This document shows, in pieces, positions 8,639 through 18,169 of a stretch of DNA of 64,000 nucleotides. Under the pieces are notes generated by a model. The model saw only the letters and a program-made list of their open reading frames with translations. It was not told the origin of the DNA and did no database searches. The position numbers and the translations under genes were made by a program. Numbering within the stretch: the stretch's first letter is position 1; every line of letters begins with the position of its first letter. Source of the DNA: Bacillus xiapuensis (GTDB taxonomy: Bacteria; Bacillota; Bacilli; Bacillales; Domibacillaceae); assembly GCF_002797355.1 (NCBI RefSeq), contig NZ_KZ454939.1, positions 1,521,828-1,585,827 of the forward strand, given 5' to 3'.

Positions 8639-10324
8639 TTAGGGTATTTTATTCTCTGTGCTTTTAAACGCTTGCTTGTAGCCTTCTGAGAAGAAGTGTG
8701 TCAGCTCGGCGCCGGAGCTGGCACACTCGCAGCCGCAAACTCCTTCAGTCGCTATCGCCTGAACCTTATAAAGAAAGATTTGTTCAATCCGCGGGCCGAT
8801 CGTGATCGCTACTGGAGCTGAATGCTGAATTTGCACATGTTTGAGACGCACAACATCCGTACGCTGCGGGCCTCCAAATATTTTAATATCAGTTCCCGCT
8901 GTTCGAAACCCGCTCATGTAAATATGCTCTAAACTAACATTTCTCGAGCGGTACTGTACCGCAACGACCGGATAGCCTTGATAGTCATATGATTCATCTC
9001 CGATGGCTTGAAAATGATTAATCACGACGTTTTTATAAGCGGAAACAACCAGCGCCCGCGGAGTTGAATCGCGATATAAATCCGTTCGGATCGGAGCGAT
9101 CGAAACAATCCGGGTGGCGGTGATATTATACGCCGTTTTCGATTCCGGATCATGCTGGCTGTGATGCCCAATATGGCGAAAATTGAATGAACGATTATCA
9201 TTTACAGACAGATGGCCAACAATATGAACATTTGTAGCCGCTGAAGAATTATGATGCGCTTTTATCTCCACTCCTCCGAAGCAGCGGGCCGTTGAATTAT
9301 TCACTAGCAATACATTGCGGGAACCGTCATCGATTTCTATTCCGTTCGAATTGGAAAAACCTTTTTTATGCGCTTTGCCGCTCGGATCGCACATATGTGA
9401 GTTAGAGATCCATATATAATCACTGTGATGCGTCGTAATGCCATCGTCTCCGAATCCATATCCATTTAAACCATCAAGCCGGATGAACTTGCTTCCCCCG
9501 CGCGCTCGATGCCCATCCCCGGAATAATTATAAAATGTGGAGGAAACATCAAAGCCGTGCAGTCCCGGATTGATCGCTTCCACATTTTGAACCCAACCGA
9601 AGCTGACATTGGCATACGTCAGGCAGCTGGAGCGATTGCCGCCCGCGCTTGTTTTCTCAACTTCTCCGAGCCGTTCGACATGCCAATCAAGGCTCATATC
9701 CTGAACGATGATATGATGGTTCCCTTTTTTATGTTCTTTATTCGTCACTACCCAGCTGCTGATCGGAGCGTCTTTATGAAGCTTAAGCGTTGTCTGCCCT
9801 TTTCCTTCTCCGATGATCCATGTCCAAGACGGCAAACGGACGCCTCTGACAATATATGTCCCCTCAGGCACGATCACCTGTACCTTGCCCTTCCCGATTG
9901 CTCTGCGGAACGCTTCAGTGCAGTCGGTCTTGCCATCCCCCACCGCACCATAATCCAGAACATTGACCGTGCGGATGATTTGTTTCCTCATCAAGCGGTA
10001 TTCTTTCAACAGTATAGGCTCCCAATCCGGAGCAACTCTCCCTTTGTCATCCACCACAATATCAAAATCGGCAATCGCGCGGCTTTTTTCGTTCGGCAAA
10101 AACAGGCCGAACAATAATGATTTTATTTTTCCCCATAAGTGAACAGACAGCTTGGATGTTGCCGGCTTCTGAAGATCAGGCCTTTTAAAAAGCGGACTGG
10201 TCTGCTGAAACAGCTTGCGGGTTTGAGCAACCGCTTCCCTTACAGAAGCGGATTGGTTAAAGAATGATTCAATCCATGATTCATTTTGTTGCGGGTTATG
10301 CTCTTTCGTTAAGGTGACCCTCAT
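8639..10324 (-). CDS. Right-handed beta-helix protein, pectate-lyase-3/GH28 superfamily
   Basis: This 561-residue protein has an unrecognised N-terminal region of about 110 residues. A pectate-lyase-superfamily start follows (VLDYGAVGDGKTDCTEAF at about 118) and then a long run of short repeats typical of a parallel beta-helix. Proteins of this fold in Bacillus and phages bind or cut polysaccharides, but no catalytic residues can be assigned. No signal peptide is seen although the fold is usually extracellular; the C-terminus has three closely spaced cysteines (EGVCGCECASS). GGGAGGGAG precedes the ATG at 10324. It is monocistronic and divergent from the csbB-like gene. It could also be a spore or phage-tail-like surface protein. 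Confidence 0.7.
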   Translation of the reverse strand: MRVTLTKEHNPQQNESWIESFFNQSASVREAVAQTRKLFQQTSPLFKRPDLQKPATSKLSVHLWGKIKSLLFGLFLPNEKSRAIADFDIVVDDKGRVAPDWEPILLKEYRLMRKQIIRTVNVLDYGAVGDGKTDCTEAFRRAIGKGKVQVIVPEGTYIVRGVRLPSWTWIIGEGKGQTTLKLHKDAPISSWVVTNKEHKKGNHHIIVQDMSLDWHVERLGEVEKTSAGGNRSSCLTYANVSFGWVQNVEAINPGLHGFDVSSTFYNYSGDGHRARGGSKFIRLDGLNGYGFGDDGITTHHSDYIWISNSHMCDPSGKAHKKGFSNSNGIEIDDGSRNVLLVNNSTARCFGGVEIKAHHNSSAATNVHIVGHLSVNDNRSFNFRHIGHHSQHDPESKTAYNITATRIVSIAPIRTDLYRDSTPRALVVSAYKNVVINHFQAIGDESYDYQGYPVVAVQYRSRNVSLEHIYMSGFRTAGTDIKIFGGPQRTDVVRLKHVQIQHSAPVAITIGPRIEQIFLYKVQAIATEGVCGCECASSGAELTHFFSEGYKQAFKSTENKIP

Positions 10325-10608
10325 GATCTCCCTCCCTTATGATTTGTGCAGATGCTGATGGAACTTTACCCTGCTTTCTGCCGCAAAATGCAGCTTTTCA
10401 TTTTGGAATTTATTAAACGAAATGTTAATATAAAGTTTAGAATTGCGGCAAATAAGGGTAATGGTCATCTGATCAAACAAACCTTGTCCTCGCTTCTATC
10501 TTATCAGCTTAGGGCGAAGCGGAACGAACGTTTAGTTCTTACATAGGTACCAGTGGTAAAATAAGGGACTGCTGTCCGCCAAAACATGAAGAAGAAGGTG
10601 TCAGTAGC

Positions 10609-11604
10609 ATGAGTTTAATTTCCATCATCATTCCTGCTTATAACGAAGAAGAGAACATTCAACTGGTTTATGAGCAAGTCAAAAAAGAATTTGCAGGAAT
10701 TCCTTATGAATTTGAAATGCTTTTTATCGATGATGCCAGCACCGATGAAACACTAGCAAAGATCAAACAGTTAACGGCGAAAACACCGAAAGTAAAATAT
10801 ATTTCTTTTTCAAGAAATTTCGGTAAAGAAGCGGCCATCTATGCGGGCTTGCGCCATGTGAGCGGAAGGGCAGTTATTATTATGGATGCTGATCTGCAGC
10901 ACCCTCCCTCTTTAATCCCGCAGCTTATTCAAGGATTCGAAGAAGGGTTTGATCAAGTCATTGCCCGCCGCAATCGCAACGGGGAACATTTTATGCGCAA
11001 ATGGCTATCCTCTACATACTATCGATTAATAAATAAAATTGTTGATGTCAAACTCGAAGATGGCGTCGGCGACTTCCGGCTGCTCAGCGACCGGGCGGTG
11101 AAAGCGGTGCTTTCATTAAACGAAGGAGAACGTTTTTCAAAAGGTTTGTTTTCATGGATTGGCATGGAACAAAAAATTGTGGACTACGATAATGTACTGC
11201 GTGAAAATGGGCAAACCAAATGGACGATTTCCAAATTATTCAATTATGGGTTGGACGGCTTAATCTCTTTCAATAATCGGCCGCTGCGCATCTGCTTTTA
11301 TTCAGGAGCCATCATTTTGATGCTCTCGCTTATTTACAGCGCGGTGACGTTTATTCAAATTTTGCAAAACGGCATCGATGTGCCAGGGTACTTTACCATC
11401 ATTACAGCCGTCCTTATTCTGGGAGGCATCCAGCTATTAAGCCTCGGAGTCATCGGGGAATATATCGGCAGAATCTATTACGAAACAAAAAAACGTCCCC
11501 CTTATTTGATTCAAGAAACGAATATTGTGAACGGAGCAGACTATGAGAAGAACAAGTCAAGAATTTATCCGATTCGTCATCATCGGCGCAATCAATACCT
11601 TTAA
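10609..11604 (+). CDS. csbB: Polyisoprenyl-phosphate glycosyltransferase, CsbB/GtrB type (GT2)
   Basis: A family-2 glycosyltransferase with an N-terminal catalytic domain (SIIIPAYNEEENI; DDASTD; DADLQHPP) and two C-terminal membrane helices (about residues 228-295). In Bacillus, CsbB loads a sugar (GlcNAc) onto undecaprenyl phosphate. The lipid-linked sugar is then flipped by a GtrA protein and transferred to lipoteichoic acid by YfhO. All three genes occur here in a row, which strongly supports that role. AGAAGGTG precedes the ATG. The 3' end overlaps the next gene by 62 nt, so the last 20 residues may be poorly conserved. A stress-type (sigma-B-like) promoter is possible at about 10535-10559 but weak. 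Confidence 0.82.
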   Translation: MSLISIIIPAYNEEENIQLVYEQVKKEFAGIPYEFEMLFIDDASTDETLAKIKQLTAKTPKVKYISFSRNFGKEAAIYAGLRHVSGRAVIIMDADLQHPPSLIPQLIQGFEEGFDQVIARRNRNGEHFMRKWLSSTYYRLINKIVDVKLEDGVGDFRLLSDRAVKAVLSLNEGERFSKGLFSWIGMEQKIVDYDNVLRENGQTKWTISKLFNYGLDGLISFNNRPLRICFYSGAIILMLSLIYSAVTFIQILQNGIDVPGYFTIITAVLILGGIQLLSLGVIGEYIGRIYYETKKRPPYLIQETNIVNGADYEKNKSRIYPIRHHRRNQYL

Positions 11605-11932
11605 TTACTATGCAGTTTATCTGCTGTTTCATACCAGCTTTAATCTTAATTATATGGCTTCACATGTGATCGCTTTTTTCATCAGCTTAGTGATTTCTTT
11701 TTTTCTGAATTCTTATTTTACGTTTAAAGTCAAGCCCACTTTGGCTAAGTTTTTGAAATTTCCGCTCACACAGCTTGTAAACTTTGGCGTGTCGTCTCTC
11801 TTTATGTATGTATTTATTGATGTTTTACATATCAGCAGCAAAATCACTCCGCTTCTCGCTGTATTTATTGCGGTGCCGGTGACCTTTGTGGTGACAGGCA
11901 AAATCTTAAAAAAAGAGAGTGTCAGTGAATGA
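11543..11932 (+). CDS. GtrA/GtcA family flippase
   Basis: This 129-residue protein is nearly all membrane: four helices with the family signature FVIIGAINTFNYYAVY at the N-terminus and the SFFLNSYFTFK loop. GtrA/GtcA proteins are thought to flip polyprenyl-phosphate sugars across the membrane. It starts inside the csbB-like gene (62-nt overlap, GGAG upstream) and its stop codon overlaps the ATG of the yfhO-like gene (ATGA), so the three genes are translationally coupled. Confidence 0.85.
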   Translation: MRRTSQEFIRFVIIGAINTFNYYAVYLLFHTSFNLNYMASHVIAFFISLVISFFLNSYFTFKVKPTLAKFLKFPLTQLVNFGVSSLFMYVFIDVLHISSKITPLLAVFIAVPVTFVVTGKILKKESVSE

Positions 11933-14526
11933 ACAGAAAAACCGTCATTTTGCTAATTATTAGCAGTCTGCTTGTATCAGCGGCTGCTCACTTTTTTTTC
12001 ATTCAAGAATGGCTGAATAACCGATTCATGCTGGGGCCTAATGATGGATTATCCCAAATGGCTCCCTTCAAGAAATTTATCTATGAGAATTATCGGGAAG
12101 GCAGCTTCTTCTATTCTTGGTCTTTTGGCCTTGGCGGCGGCTTTTATAGCCAGCTTGCCTATTATTTTTCTACGTCGATCCTGTTTTATCTGACTGCTGC
12201 ATCCGTTTTTGTCCTTGAATTCTTACATTTAGTGGACACATCCGATGTGCAGTTCTGGGCGGAAACGTCCTTGTTCGTCAGCATTCTTCGTTTGACCCTT
12301 ATTTTAGCGGCAGCTGCCAGTGCCTTCCGTTATATGAAACTCAATGCGGCAGCCGCCTTTTCAGGAGCCGTCGTATACGCATGTTCACTGATGTATTTTC
12401 GCCATGTCGTTTTTTGGGAATTTTTCGCAGATGCCATGCTCTGGGTGCCGCTGCTCGTCTTAGGAACAGAAAAAGTGATCCGGGAAGGCAAGCCGGGCTG
12501 GCTGATTTTCACAGCATCGATTATGCTGTTTTCTAATTTTTACTTTGCATATATTAATGTCATTTTCTTAATCATTTATGTAATCTTCCGCTGGCTCCTT
12601 CCATTATCAGACGAGGAGCGGGGAAAAGCAGAGCAATTGAAGCTGTTTATAACAAGCGGGCTGATTAGTTTCTGTATCAGTGCTGTAGGCTTTATTCCGG
12701 CGGTGTATGGTTTTCTCAACAACTATCGACCTGATTATGAAGCGGAAATAGCCGCCATCGATTGGAGCGATAATATCTTTTTTACTAGCCGCTATATTTT
12801 GCTGCCAGTCGTGTTCGTTCTGTTTGTGCTGATCATTTCTTTTTATAAACACCGGGTGTTCCGGCTGTTCGCCTATATCAGCTTTCTGTTCATTGCGTTT
12901 CATTTCAGCCCTTTGGCAGCTAGCGCGTTCAATGGATTTTCTGCTCCGCAATATCGATTTGAATATTTGCTGTCTTTCACAGCTGGAGGATGCGTCGCCG
13001 CGGGACTTCATTATATAAAAGAAGTCCGCTTTCCGTATGTCCTCGCAGGCATCATCTTAGCTGCCTGCATTTATTACATCCAAATACCGCCGTTAGATTT
13101 AATGAACGGAAAGCCTGAGCAAATTAGGTGGGTCTTCTTGCTGCTAGCCGTCACAGCTGCCTTCCTTCTGCTGCTTAGCTGGCGGCAAAAAACATTCGTG
13201 ATGATAGGACTGCAGTGCATCATCGTTGTTTCGAGTATCGCAATGGTCAATGCCTATGCAAAATACACATTATCAGAACAGTCCGGCGTCCACAAAGTTT
13301 CACGCGATTACATGGAAAGCGATGCCTATAACAGTGAAGAACAGCAAAATTTAATTAAGCGAGTCAAAGAAAGAAACGATGCCCCCTTTGCTCGCATCGA
13401 CTGGATGACGAAGACGAGAAATAATACACCGATTGTGCAAAACTTTGACGGCACCAGCCTCTACTCCAGCATCATTAATCAAGAGCTGCTTCTCTTTTAC
13501 TGGCGGGATTTATTAATTGACATGGGAAGGGAGAGCGTCAGCCGCTATGCTACTCTCGGCAATCGCGCTCATTTGCACAGCTTACTGCAGGCGAACTATT
13601 GGATGAGGCCGAAAGATCAGGCAGAACAGGCCCCATTCGGCTTTCGAAAGCTCTTCGAATCAGCTGATTATGCGGTGTTTGAAAACACGCTTCCTTTGCC
13701 GTTTGTCCGTACAGTCGACAAAGTGTTTAATGAAAAGGATCTGACGCATGCCACCCCTCTAGATAAAGAGCACGCGATGCTTCAAGGGATCATTTTAGAA
13801 AATGCTCCCTCTGCTGATAAACTGGACAAAAAAAGAAACATCATCGATCAGGCAAACATCCAAATGAGCGGAGCCGTCTATGATAATCAGCGGTTATCCG
13901 TCACAAATAAGCGCGGAGGCCTGGATATCATTCCAAATCAGCTGGCAAAGGATACAAAGGATTTATTTCTCGGCTTTTCGATAACGCGCCTGGACGGAAA
14001 GGGCTTTTCCATAACCGTTAACGGGTATGAAACAACGCGAAAGGCAGCTGATTCCATTTATAAAACGAACATAAACGAATTATTTCTGCGAATACCTGCA
14101 GATCAAAAAGTCGCACTCCGGCTGCCAAAAGGCTCCTACCGCTTAGAAGATCTTTCGCTGTATGAAGAAAGCTATCATGAACTGCGAACGGCTGCCGCCC
14201 AGCCTGCCGCTGCGGCATCCGTTAACTGGAAGCATAATAAATTAACCATTGATTATGCTAATAAAGAAAATGATTCGTATATGGTCTTGCCGATCCCATT
14301 TGAAAAGGGATGGGAATTGCGTGTTAATGGGAACAAGCAGCCTTTGAAAAGAGCTAATTATGCGTTTACAGGACTGGAATTAGCGGAAGGAAGAAATCAA
14401 ATTGAGCTTGTTTATCTCCCGCCTTTCTTCAAACCTTCTGCTGCCATTTCTTTATTGGGCTTATTGTGGTCAATGCTTTTTATCAGAAGAACACGCAAAA
14501 ACGAAAGCCGTTTAAAAAATGTTTAG
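11929..14526 (+). CDS. yfhO: YfhO family membrane protein (GT-C type glycosyltransferase)
   Basis: An 865-residue protein with about 12-13 membrane helices in the first 470 residues and one more near residue 845. A large extracytoplasmic domain (about 480-830) ends in the beta-rich YfhO domain (PFEKGWELRVNG). YfhO is needed in Bacillus for adding GlcNAc to lipoteichoic acid, acting as the outer-face transferase. An aspartate-rich first loop (LGPNDGLSQMAPFK) fits the GT-C pattern. It is the last gene of the csbB-gtrA-yfhO operon (start overlaps the previous stop by 4 nt). Its stop codon TAG lies inside a possible sigma-B-like promoter for the next gene. Confidence 0.82.
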   Translation: MNRKTVILLIISSLLVSAAAHFFFIQEWLNNRFMLGPNDGLSQMAPFKKFIYENYREGSFFYSWSFGLGGGFYSQLAYYFSTSILFYLTAASVFVLEFLHLVDTSDVQFWAETSLFVSILRLTLILAAAASAFRYMKLNAAAAFSGAVVYACSLMYFRHVVFWEFFADAMLWVPLLVLGTEKVIREGKPGWLIFTASIMLFSNFYFAYINVIFLIIYVIFRWLLPLSDEERGKAEQLKLFITSGLISFCISAVGFIPAVYGFLNNYRPDYEAEIAAIDWSDNIFFTSRYILLPVVFVLFVLIISFYKHRVFRLFAYISFLFIAFHFSPLAASAFNGFSAPQYRFEYLLSFTAGGCVAAGLHYIKEVRFPYVLAGIILAACIYYIQIPPLDLMNGKPEQIRWVFLLLAVTAAFLLLLSWRQKTFVMIGLQCIIVVSSIAMVNAYAKYTLSEQSGVHKVSRDYMESDAYNSEEQQNLIKRVKERNDAPFARIDWMTKTRNNTPIVQNFDGTSLYSSIINQELLLFYWRDLLIDMGRESVSRYATLGNRAHLHSLLQANYWMRPKDQAEQAPFGFRKLFESADYAVFENTLPLPFVRTVDKVFNEKDLTHATPLDKEHAMLQGIILENAPSADKLDKKRNIIDQANIQMSGAVYDNQRLSVTNKRGGLDIIPNQLAKDTKDLFLGFSITRLDGKGFSITVNGYETTRKAADSIYKTNINELFLRIPADQKVALRLPKGSYRLEDLSLYEESYHELRTAAAQPAAAASVNWKHNKLTIDYANKENDSYMVLPIPFEKGWELRVNGNKQPLKRANYAFTGLELAEGRNQIELVYLPPFFKPSAAISLLGLLWSMLFIRRTRKNESRLKNV

Positions 14527-14546
14527 CCTAACGCGAAAGATGGTAA
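14521..14546 (+). promoter_or_regulatory. Possible sigma-B promoter of the general stress gene
   Basis: GTTTAG (14521-14526) and TGGTAA (14541-14546) are 14 bp apart. The sigma-B consensus is GTTTAA, 12-15 bp, GGGTAT, so the -10 is imperfect. The downstream YflT-like gene belongs to a family under sigma-B control in B. subtilis. Confidence 0.4.
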
Positions 14547-14586
14547 ACCAATAACAGATAGTCATTCAAAACAGGAGGTATTGATT

Positions 14587-14910
14587 ATGGTCACGAAACG
14601 TACAGTTGAAAACGCCCTTCAAGCCAAAACAGCTATTGAAGGACTGCAAGCGGAAGGCTTCTCTCAAGACCAAATTTACATTTTGGCTCATGATGAAAAC
14701 CGAATGGAAAATATCTCGGATGCTCTTAATACGAACGAGGTAGGCGTATCCGAACAGGGTCTGTTAGACAGCATGGGAAATGTTTTCCGCTCCCGCGGTG
14801 ATGAACTGAGAACGAAAATGGAGTCACTGGGGTTAACAAAGGAAGAAGCGGAAATGTATGAACGAGAATTAGATGAAGGCAAGCTCGTTGTTGTCGGTGC
14901 AAAATCTTAA
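14587..14910 (+). CDS. YflT-like general stress protein (GSP17M domain)
   Basis: A 107-residue acidic soluble protein matching the heat-induced stress protein YflT family: KRTVENALQAKTAIEGL opening, then SQDQIYILAHDENR and the C-terminal LDEGKLVVVGAK. Its molecular function is unknown. AGGAGGT lies 7 nt before the ATG at 14587. A terminator follows within 20 bp, so it can be made as a single-gene transcript. Confidence 0.82.
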   Translation: MVTKRTVENALQAKTAIEGLQAEGFSQDQIYILAHDENRMENISDALNTNEVGVSEQGLLDSMGNVFRSRGDELRTKMESLGLTKEEAEMYERELDEGKLVVVGAKS

Positions 14911-14924
14911 AATAAGCTGTTGAT

Positions 14925-14967
14925 AAAAAGCTGCCAAGACAGGCTCACGCCTGAACGGCAGCTTTTT
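14925..14967 (+). terminator. Terminator of the YflT-like gene
   Basis: AAAAAGCTGCC and GGCAGCTTTTT form a strong stem; a second small stem (CAGGC/GCCTG) lies in the loop. A T-run follows on the plus strand. Confidence 0.8.
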
Positions 14968-15100
14968 CTCTCACATTACAGCCGCGATCGCCTGATTAGA
15001 CTTTTCATTCCCCGCTTCATTATGGAGGGAATTCCTACATGAATGATAAATTAAGGAATACATATTAAATGCGATGGATACATCATTAGGAGGCAAGCCA

Positions 15101-15820
15101 ATGGAAGAACGAAATGAACGCTGTTCAAGATTTGAGGCAGCATTTAACCGTATTCACCAGCAACTGCAGCAGCTTTGTTCTCATCAGCAGAATCATCCGT
15201 TTATCGAAGCCCTGCATGATTGCGCAAGGCATCACGCATCCGTGCGCGTCCACATAGAAGAATTAAAGCAATTTGCCAAGCTAAGAAATGCCATTGTTCA
15301 TCAAAAGACCGATGCCCATTTTTATATTGCTGAACCTCATGAAGAGACTGTAGAACGCATCGAACAAATAGATAAGCTTATTTCTGAGCCGGCGGAGGCG
15401 TTATCGATTTCTTCCCAGCCAGTTTGTACAGTTGAACTTTCCACTTCTATAACCAAAGTGCTGCAGATGATACAGGATTTTTCTTATTCCGAATACCCCG
15501 TATTTGAAAAGGGGGTATGCCAAGGATTGCTGGCCGGTAAGGATTTATTAACATGGATGGCTAATCAGCTGGCGGAAGACCGCATCGACTTGTCCGGCAT
15601 GACAGTCAAAAATGTGCTGCCGCACGCCCCTCAACGGGAAATTGCTTTTCTTAAGAAAGAGGCGAATATCTTTGATGCAGAATATGTATTCGAGGATTTT
15701 CAAAATCGCAACAAAAAGCTCGAAGCTATTCTTATCACGCCAAACGGCACCCCGAAAGAACTGCCGATCGGCATCATTACTTCGTGGGACTTAACGAAAA
15801 TTAAGGATGAAATCCTATGA
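15101..15820 (+). CDS. CBS-domain protein with helical N-terminal region
   Basis: This 239-residue soluble protein has two parts. The first 95 residues are helical, with KQFAKLRNAIVHQ resembling the conserved R-N-x-x-x-H motif of HEPN-like or related helical bundles. The rest (about 105-239) is a CBS pair, which in other proteins binds adenosyl nucleotides (VTTSIT-like first motif, SEYPVFEKGVCQGLL, then LPIGIITSWDL). No catalytic domain is attached, so the role is unclear; a nucleotide-sensing regulator is plausible. AGGAGG lies 8 nt before the ATG at 15101. It stands alone. Confidence 0.7.
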   Translation: MEERNERCSRFEAAFNRIHQQLQQLCSHQQNHPFIEALHDCARHHASVRVHIEELKQFAKLRNAIVHQKTDAHFYIAEPHEETVERIEQIDKLISEPAEALSISSQPVCTVELSTSITKVLQMIQDFSYSEYPVFEKGVCQGLLAGKDLLTWMANQLAEDRIDLSGMTVKNVLPHAPQREIAFLKKEANIFDAEYVFEDFQNRNKKLEAILITPNGTPKELPIGIITSWDLTKIKDEIL

Positions 15821-15933
15821 ACGATCCCCCACTCCAACAGGAGATGTTTGGAATCAGGCCTGCAGGCGCCGCGATCTCCCGCTTAATCTTTCGTTCCCCT
15901 ATCGCAAGGAGGCTTTACGGCATCTTACATGCA

Positions 15934-15966
15934 GAAAAAAAGCGGACAAGCATTTCTCTTGTCCGC
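15934..15966 (-). terminator. Terminator of the acidic hypothetical gene
   Basis: GCGGACAAG (15942-15950) pairs with CTTGTCCGC (15958-15966). On the minus strand it is followed by a U7 run (15934-15941), so it serves the gene ending at 16002. Confidence 0.75.
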
Positions 15967-16001
15967 ATACTTGTATCCTATTGAAAACTGGCGCCAGATG
16001 A

Positions 16002-16622
16002 TCACAGACGGCAATCCCGTCCCATCTCAGTAAGCTGGTCGGCATGGCTGGCAATCATCGCAATAATGGTGTTGGCTTCTTCTTTGCTGAAGATGAAATC
16101 GGATTCATCTTCCAACAAATCATCATCAGCCGTTTTTATCCGATTCATTCTCCGCAAAATGCCGTCGCCGGATTCTTGGACAATGCCAAATTGGTAAGTC
16201 ACTTCCACTTCATCCTCACATGCGTAGGCTGTTACTTCAGGCGTAAGCCATTCCACCTCGATCTCCCCGTATCGATCGTATTCATCGGTGATTACGCTGC
16301 CTGTTTCGATTCCCTCGATAAATTCATGAAAGCTTTCATGAACTTCTTCAACCATATCGCCTATATCCGGCAGAATCATTTTAGACATCTGATCAGCATC
16401 CAGTTCAATGGCTTTCACATAAAACTCTTCGTTATGCGGATCGAAAAATAAAGTGCAAAAAAGCTCTTCTTCCTCTTTCCCTGTTTCTACAAAAAAATCT
16501 ATTCTGGGATGCTTGGATGCTCGATCGACTGCCATATGACCGATTTGATCATACTCCTCACAGATCGATTCCAAATGCTCCTGTAATTCTTCACTTACTC
16601 GATCAAACCATTCTAACGTCAT
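16002..16622 (-). CDS. Conserved acidic hypothetical protein
   Basis: A 206-residue, very acidic soluble protein rich in Glu and Asp that I do not recognise. It opens with MTLEWFDRVSEELQEHLESI and contains the strand-rich stretch PRIDFFVETGKEEEELFCTL. No signal peptide or membrane segment is seen. I chose the ATG at 16622 because GGGTGGGG lies just upstream; an ATG at 16634 sits within that RBS. It has its own terminator. The 230 bp between it and cobT hold no gene I can support. Confidence 0.6.
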   Translation of the reverse strand: MTLEWFDRVSEELQEHLESICEEYDQIGHMAVDRASKHPRIDFFVETGKEEEELFCTLFFDPHNEEFYVKAIELDADQMSKMILPDIGDMVEEVHESFHEFIEGIETGSVITDEYDRYGEIEVEWLTPEVTAYACEDEVEVTYQFGIVQESGDGILRRMNRIKTADDDLLEDESDFIFSKEEANTIIAMIASHADQLTEMGRDCRL

Positions 16623-16854
16623 CTTGCACCCCACCCTTTCAAATAATCAACCTTATTATTTCTTAACAGCTGAAAATTATTCCTGAAAGATGGATTGGCT
16701 TGAACTCCCCCGCTTCATGCTCTTAAGAACGGATTGAAGCGGAGGAATCCTCAGAACATCAGCGGAAACGCCAATTATGGATTAGGTTCTCGTCCTTCGC
16801 TATCCTTAAGATGGGAGTCTTCTTTCGGAAATACAATCAATGAAACGCATGTTG

Positions 16855-17913
16855 CTAGTTTTCAATTAGTTCGTTTGCCTTTTGAGTCGATACGCCCGCC
16901 TGTTCAAACGTCGCCATTTCTTTTACCATACTGACAGCTGATTGAAGGAGCGGAAACGCCACCGCTGCACCTGTTCCTTCCCCGAGCCTCATCTGTAAAT
17001 GGATGAGCGGCATTTTTCCTAAGAAAGAGACAGCACGCTGATAGCCCGGCTCAACAGAATGATGCGAAGCAATCATATAATCCGCTGAAAGGGGAGCGAT
17101 TAATTTAGCTAAGCAAGCCGAAACCGTACAAATGAAACCATCCAAAAGAATAGGGATTCGGCTTTCTGCCGCTGCCAGCATCGCTCCGGCCATCGCCGCC
17201 ATTTCCAGCCCGCCGACTTTGGAAAGAATATCTATGGCATCTTGTGGCTTCGGCTGGTGGAATAAAAGCGCCTGTTTGACGACTGCGATTTTATGCTGCA
17301 CTTGCTCATTGGAGATGCCTGACCCAAAACCGACCACCTCAGCCGGATCCGTATGAGTAAGGCTGGCTAAGACTGCACTGCTTGACGTGGTGTTTCCAAT
17401 CCCGACTTCACCAACGATTAAGCATTTCACCCCTTGCTCTATTAACTCTCTCGCTTCAGAATAGCCAATCTGCAGTGCTTGCTGCGCTTCTTTTGTTGTC
17501 ATCGCCTTTTCCTTCAGAAAATTTCCAGTTCCATACCTGATTTTTTGATGAGCAACCCCTTCTTTCGGCACTTCAGCCGCTACCCCTACATCTACAACTT
17601 TAAACTTTGCGCCAATTTGTCTGGCAAATACGTTGATGCCTGCTCCTCCTTGAACTAAATTGCTGACCATTTGCACGGTCACTTCCTGCGGGAAAGCTGA
17701 CACTCCTTCTTGTACGATTCCGTGATCCGCCGCAAAAACGATTACGCCAGGCGGTGAAACTTCCGGAAAGGGTTCGCCGGTGATTTCCGCAAGACGCAGC
17801 GCCAGCTCTTCCAATCTCCCTAAACTTCCCGCTGGTTTAGTTAATGTATTGATATAGGCTTTCACCTGATCTCCTATATGTAAATCTAATCCAGGAATTT
17901 GTACACTCAGCAT
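16855..17913 (-). CDS. cobT: Nicotinate-nucleotide--dimethylbenzimidazole phosphoribosyltransferase
   Basis: CobT moves the ribose-5-phosphate of nicotinate mononucleotide onto 5,6-dimethylbenzimidazole, making the lower ligand of cobalamin. The 352-residue length is normal. Visible motifs are LTKPAGSLGRLEELA near the N-terminus, VGEVGIGNTTSS in the middle (phosphate-binding region) and the catalytic glutamate in MRLGEGTGAA. It is transcribed alone, separated from the cbi operon by csbD, and I see no B12 riboswitch in the 240 bp upstream. The nucleotide-loop genes cobU, cobS and cobC are absent from this window. Confidence 0.92.
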   Translation of the reverse strand: MLSVQIPGLDLHIGDQVKAYINTLTKPAGSLGRLEELALRLAEITGEPFPEVSPPGVIVFAADHGIVQEGVSAFPQEVTVQMVSNLVQGGAGINVFARQIGAKFKVVDVGVAAEVPKEGVAHQKIRYGTGNFLKEKAMTTKEAQQALQIGYSEARELIEQGVKCLIVGEVGIGNTTSSSAVLASLTHTDPAEVVGFGSGISNEQVQHKIAVVKQALLFHQPKPQDAIDILSKVGGLEMAAMAGAMLAAAESRIPILLDGFICTVSACLAKLIAPLSADYMIASHHSVEPGYQRAVSFLGKMPLIHLQMRLGEGTGAAVAFPLLQSAVSMVKEMATFEQAGVSTQKANELIEN

Positions 17914-18099
17914 ATCTTTTCCCCTTTTCTTTTAAATTTTCAATTCAGTTAAAGGCAACTTCCGGCCTGCTTATCAAATAGGAAAGAATAACATCGGCTA
18001 TTCCGTTTTTCTTCATTTCGCAAATCTTATATGAACCGATTCCAGGTTATCATACCACTCAAACACTTGAAATGACGATTTCACTCTTCATTTGCTCGT

Positions 18100-18124
18100 G
18101 TTTCATTTTATTTATAAAGGGTAG
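18100..18124 (+). promoter_or_regulatory. Sigma-B promoter of csbD
   Basis: GTTTCA (18100-18105) and GGGTAG (18119-18124) are 13 bp apart, very close to the sigma-B consensus. The gene starts 46 bp further on and belongs to a family defined by sigma-B control. Confidence 0.7.
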
Positions 18125-18169
18125 AAAATAATTAAGAAAAAATTTTCTGTTGAAAGGGTGACGCGGTGT

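Noticed and set aside
17914..18157. B12 riboswitch in front of cobT
   Set aside because: I looked for the GCAGCC core and the closing GCCAGGAGACC element on the minus strand; neither is present.
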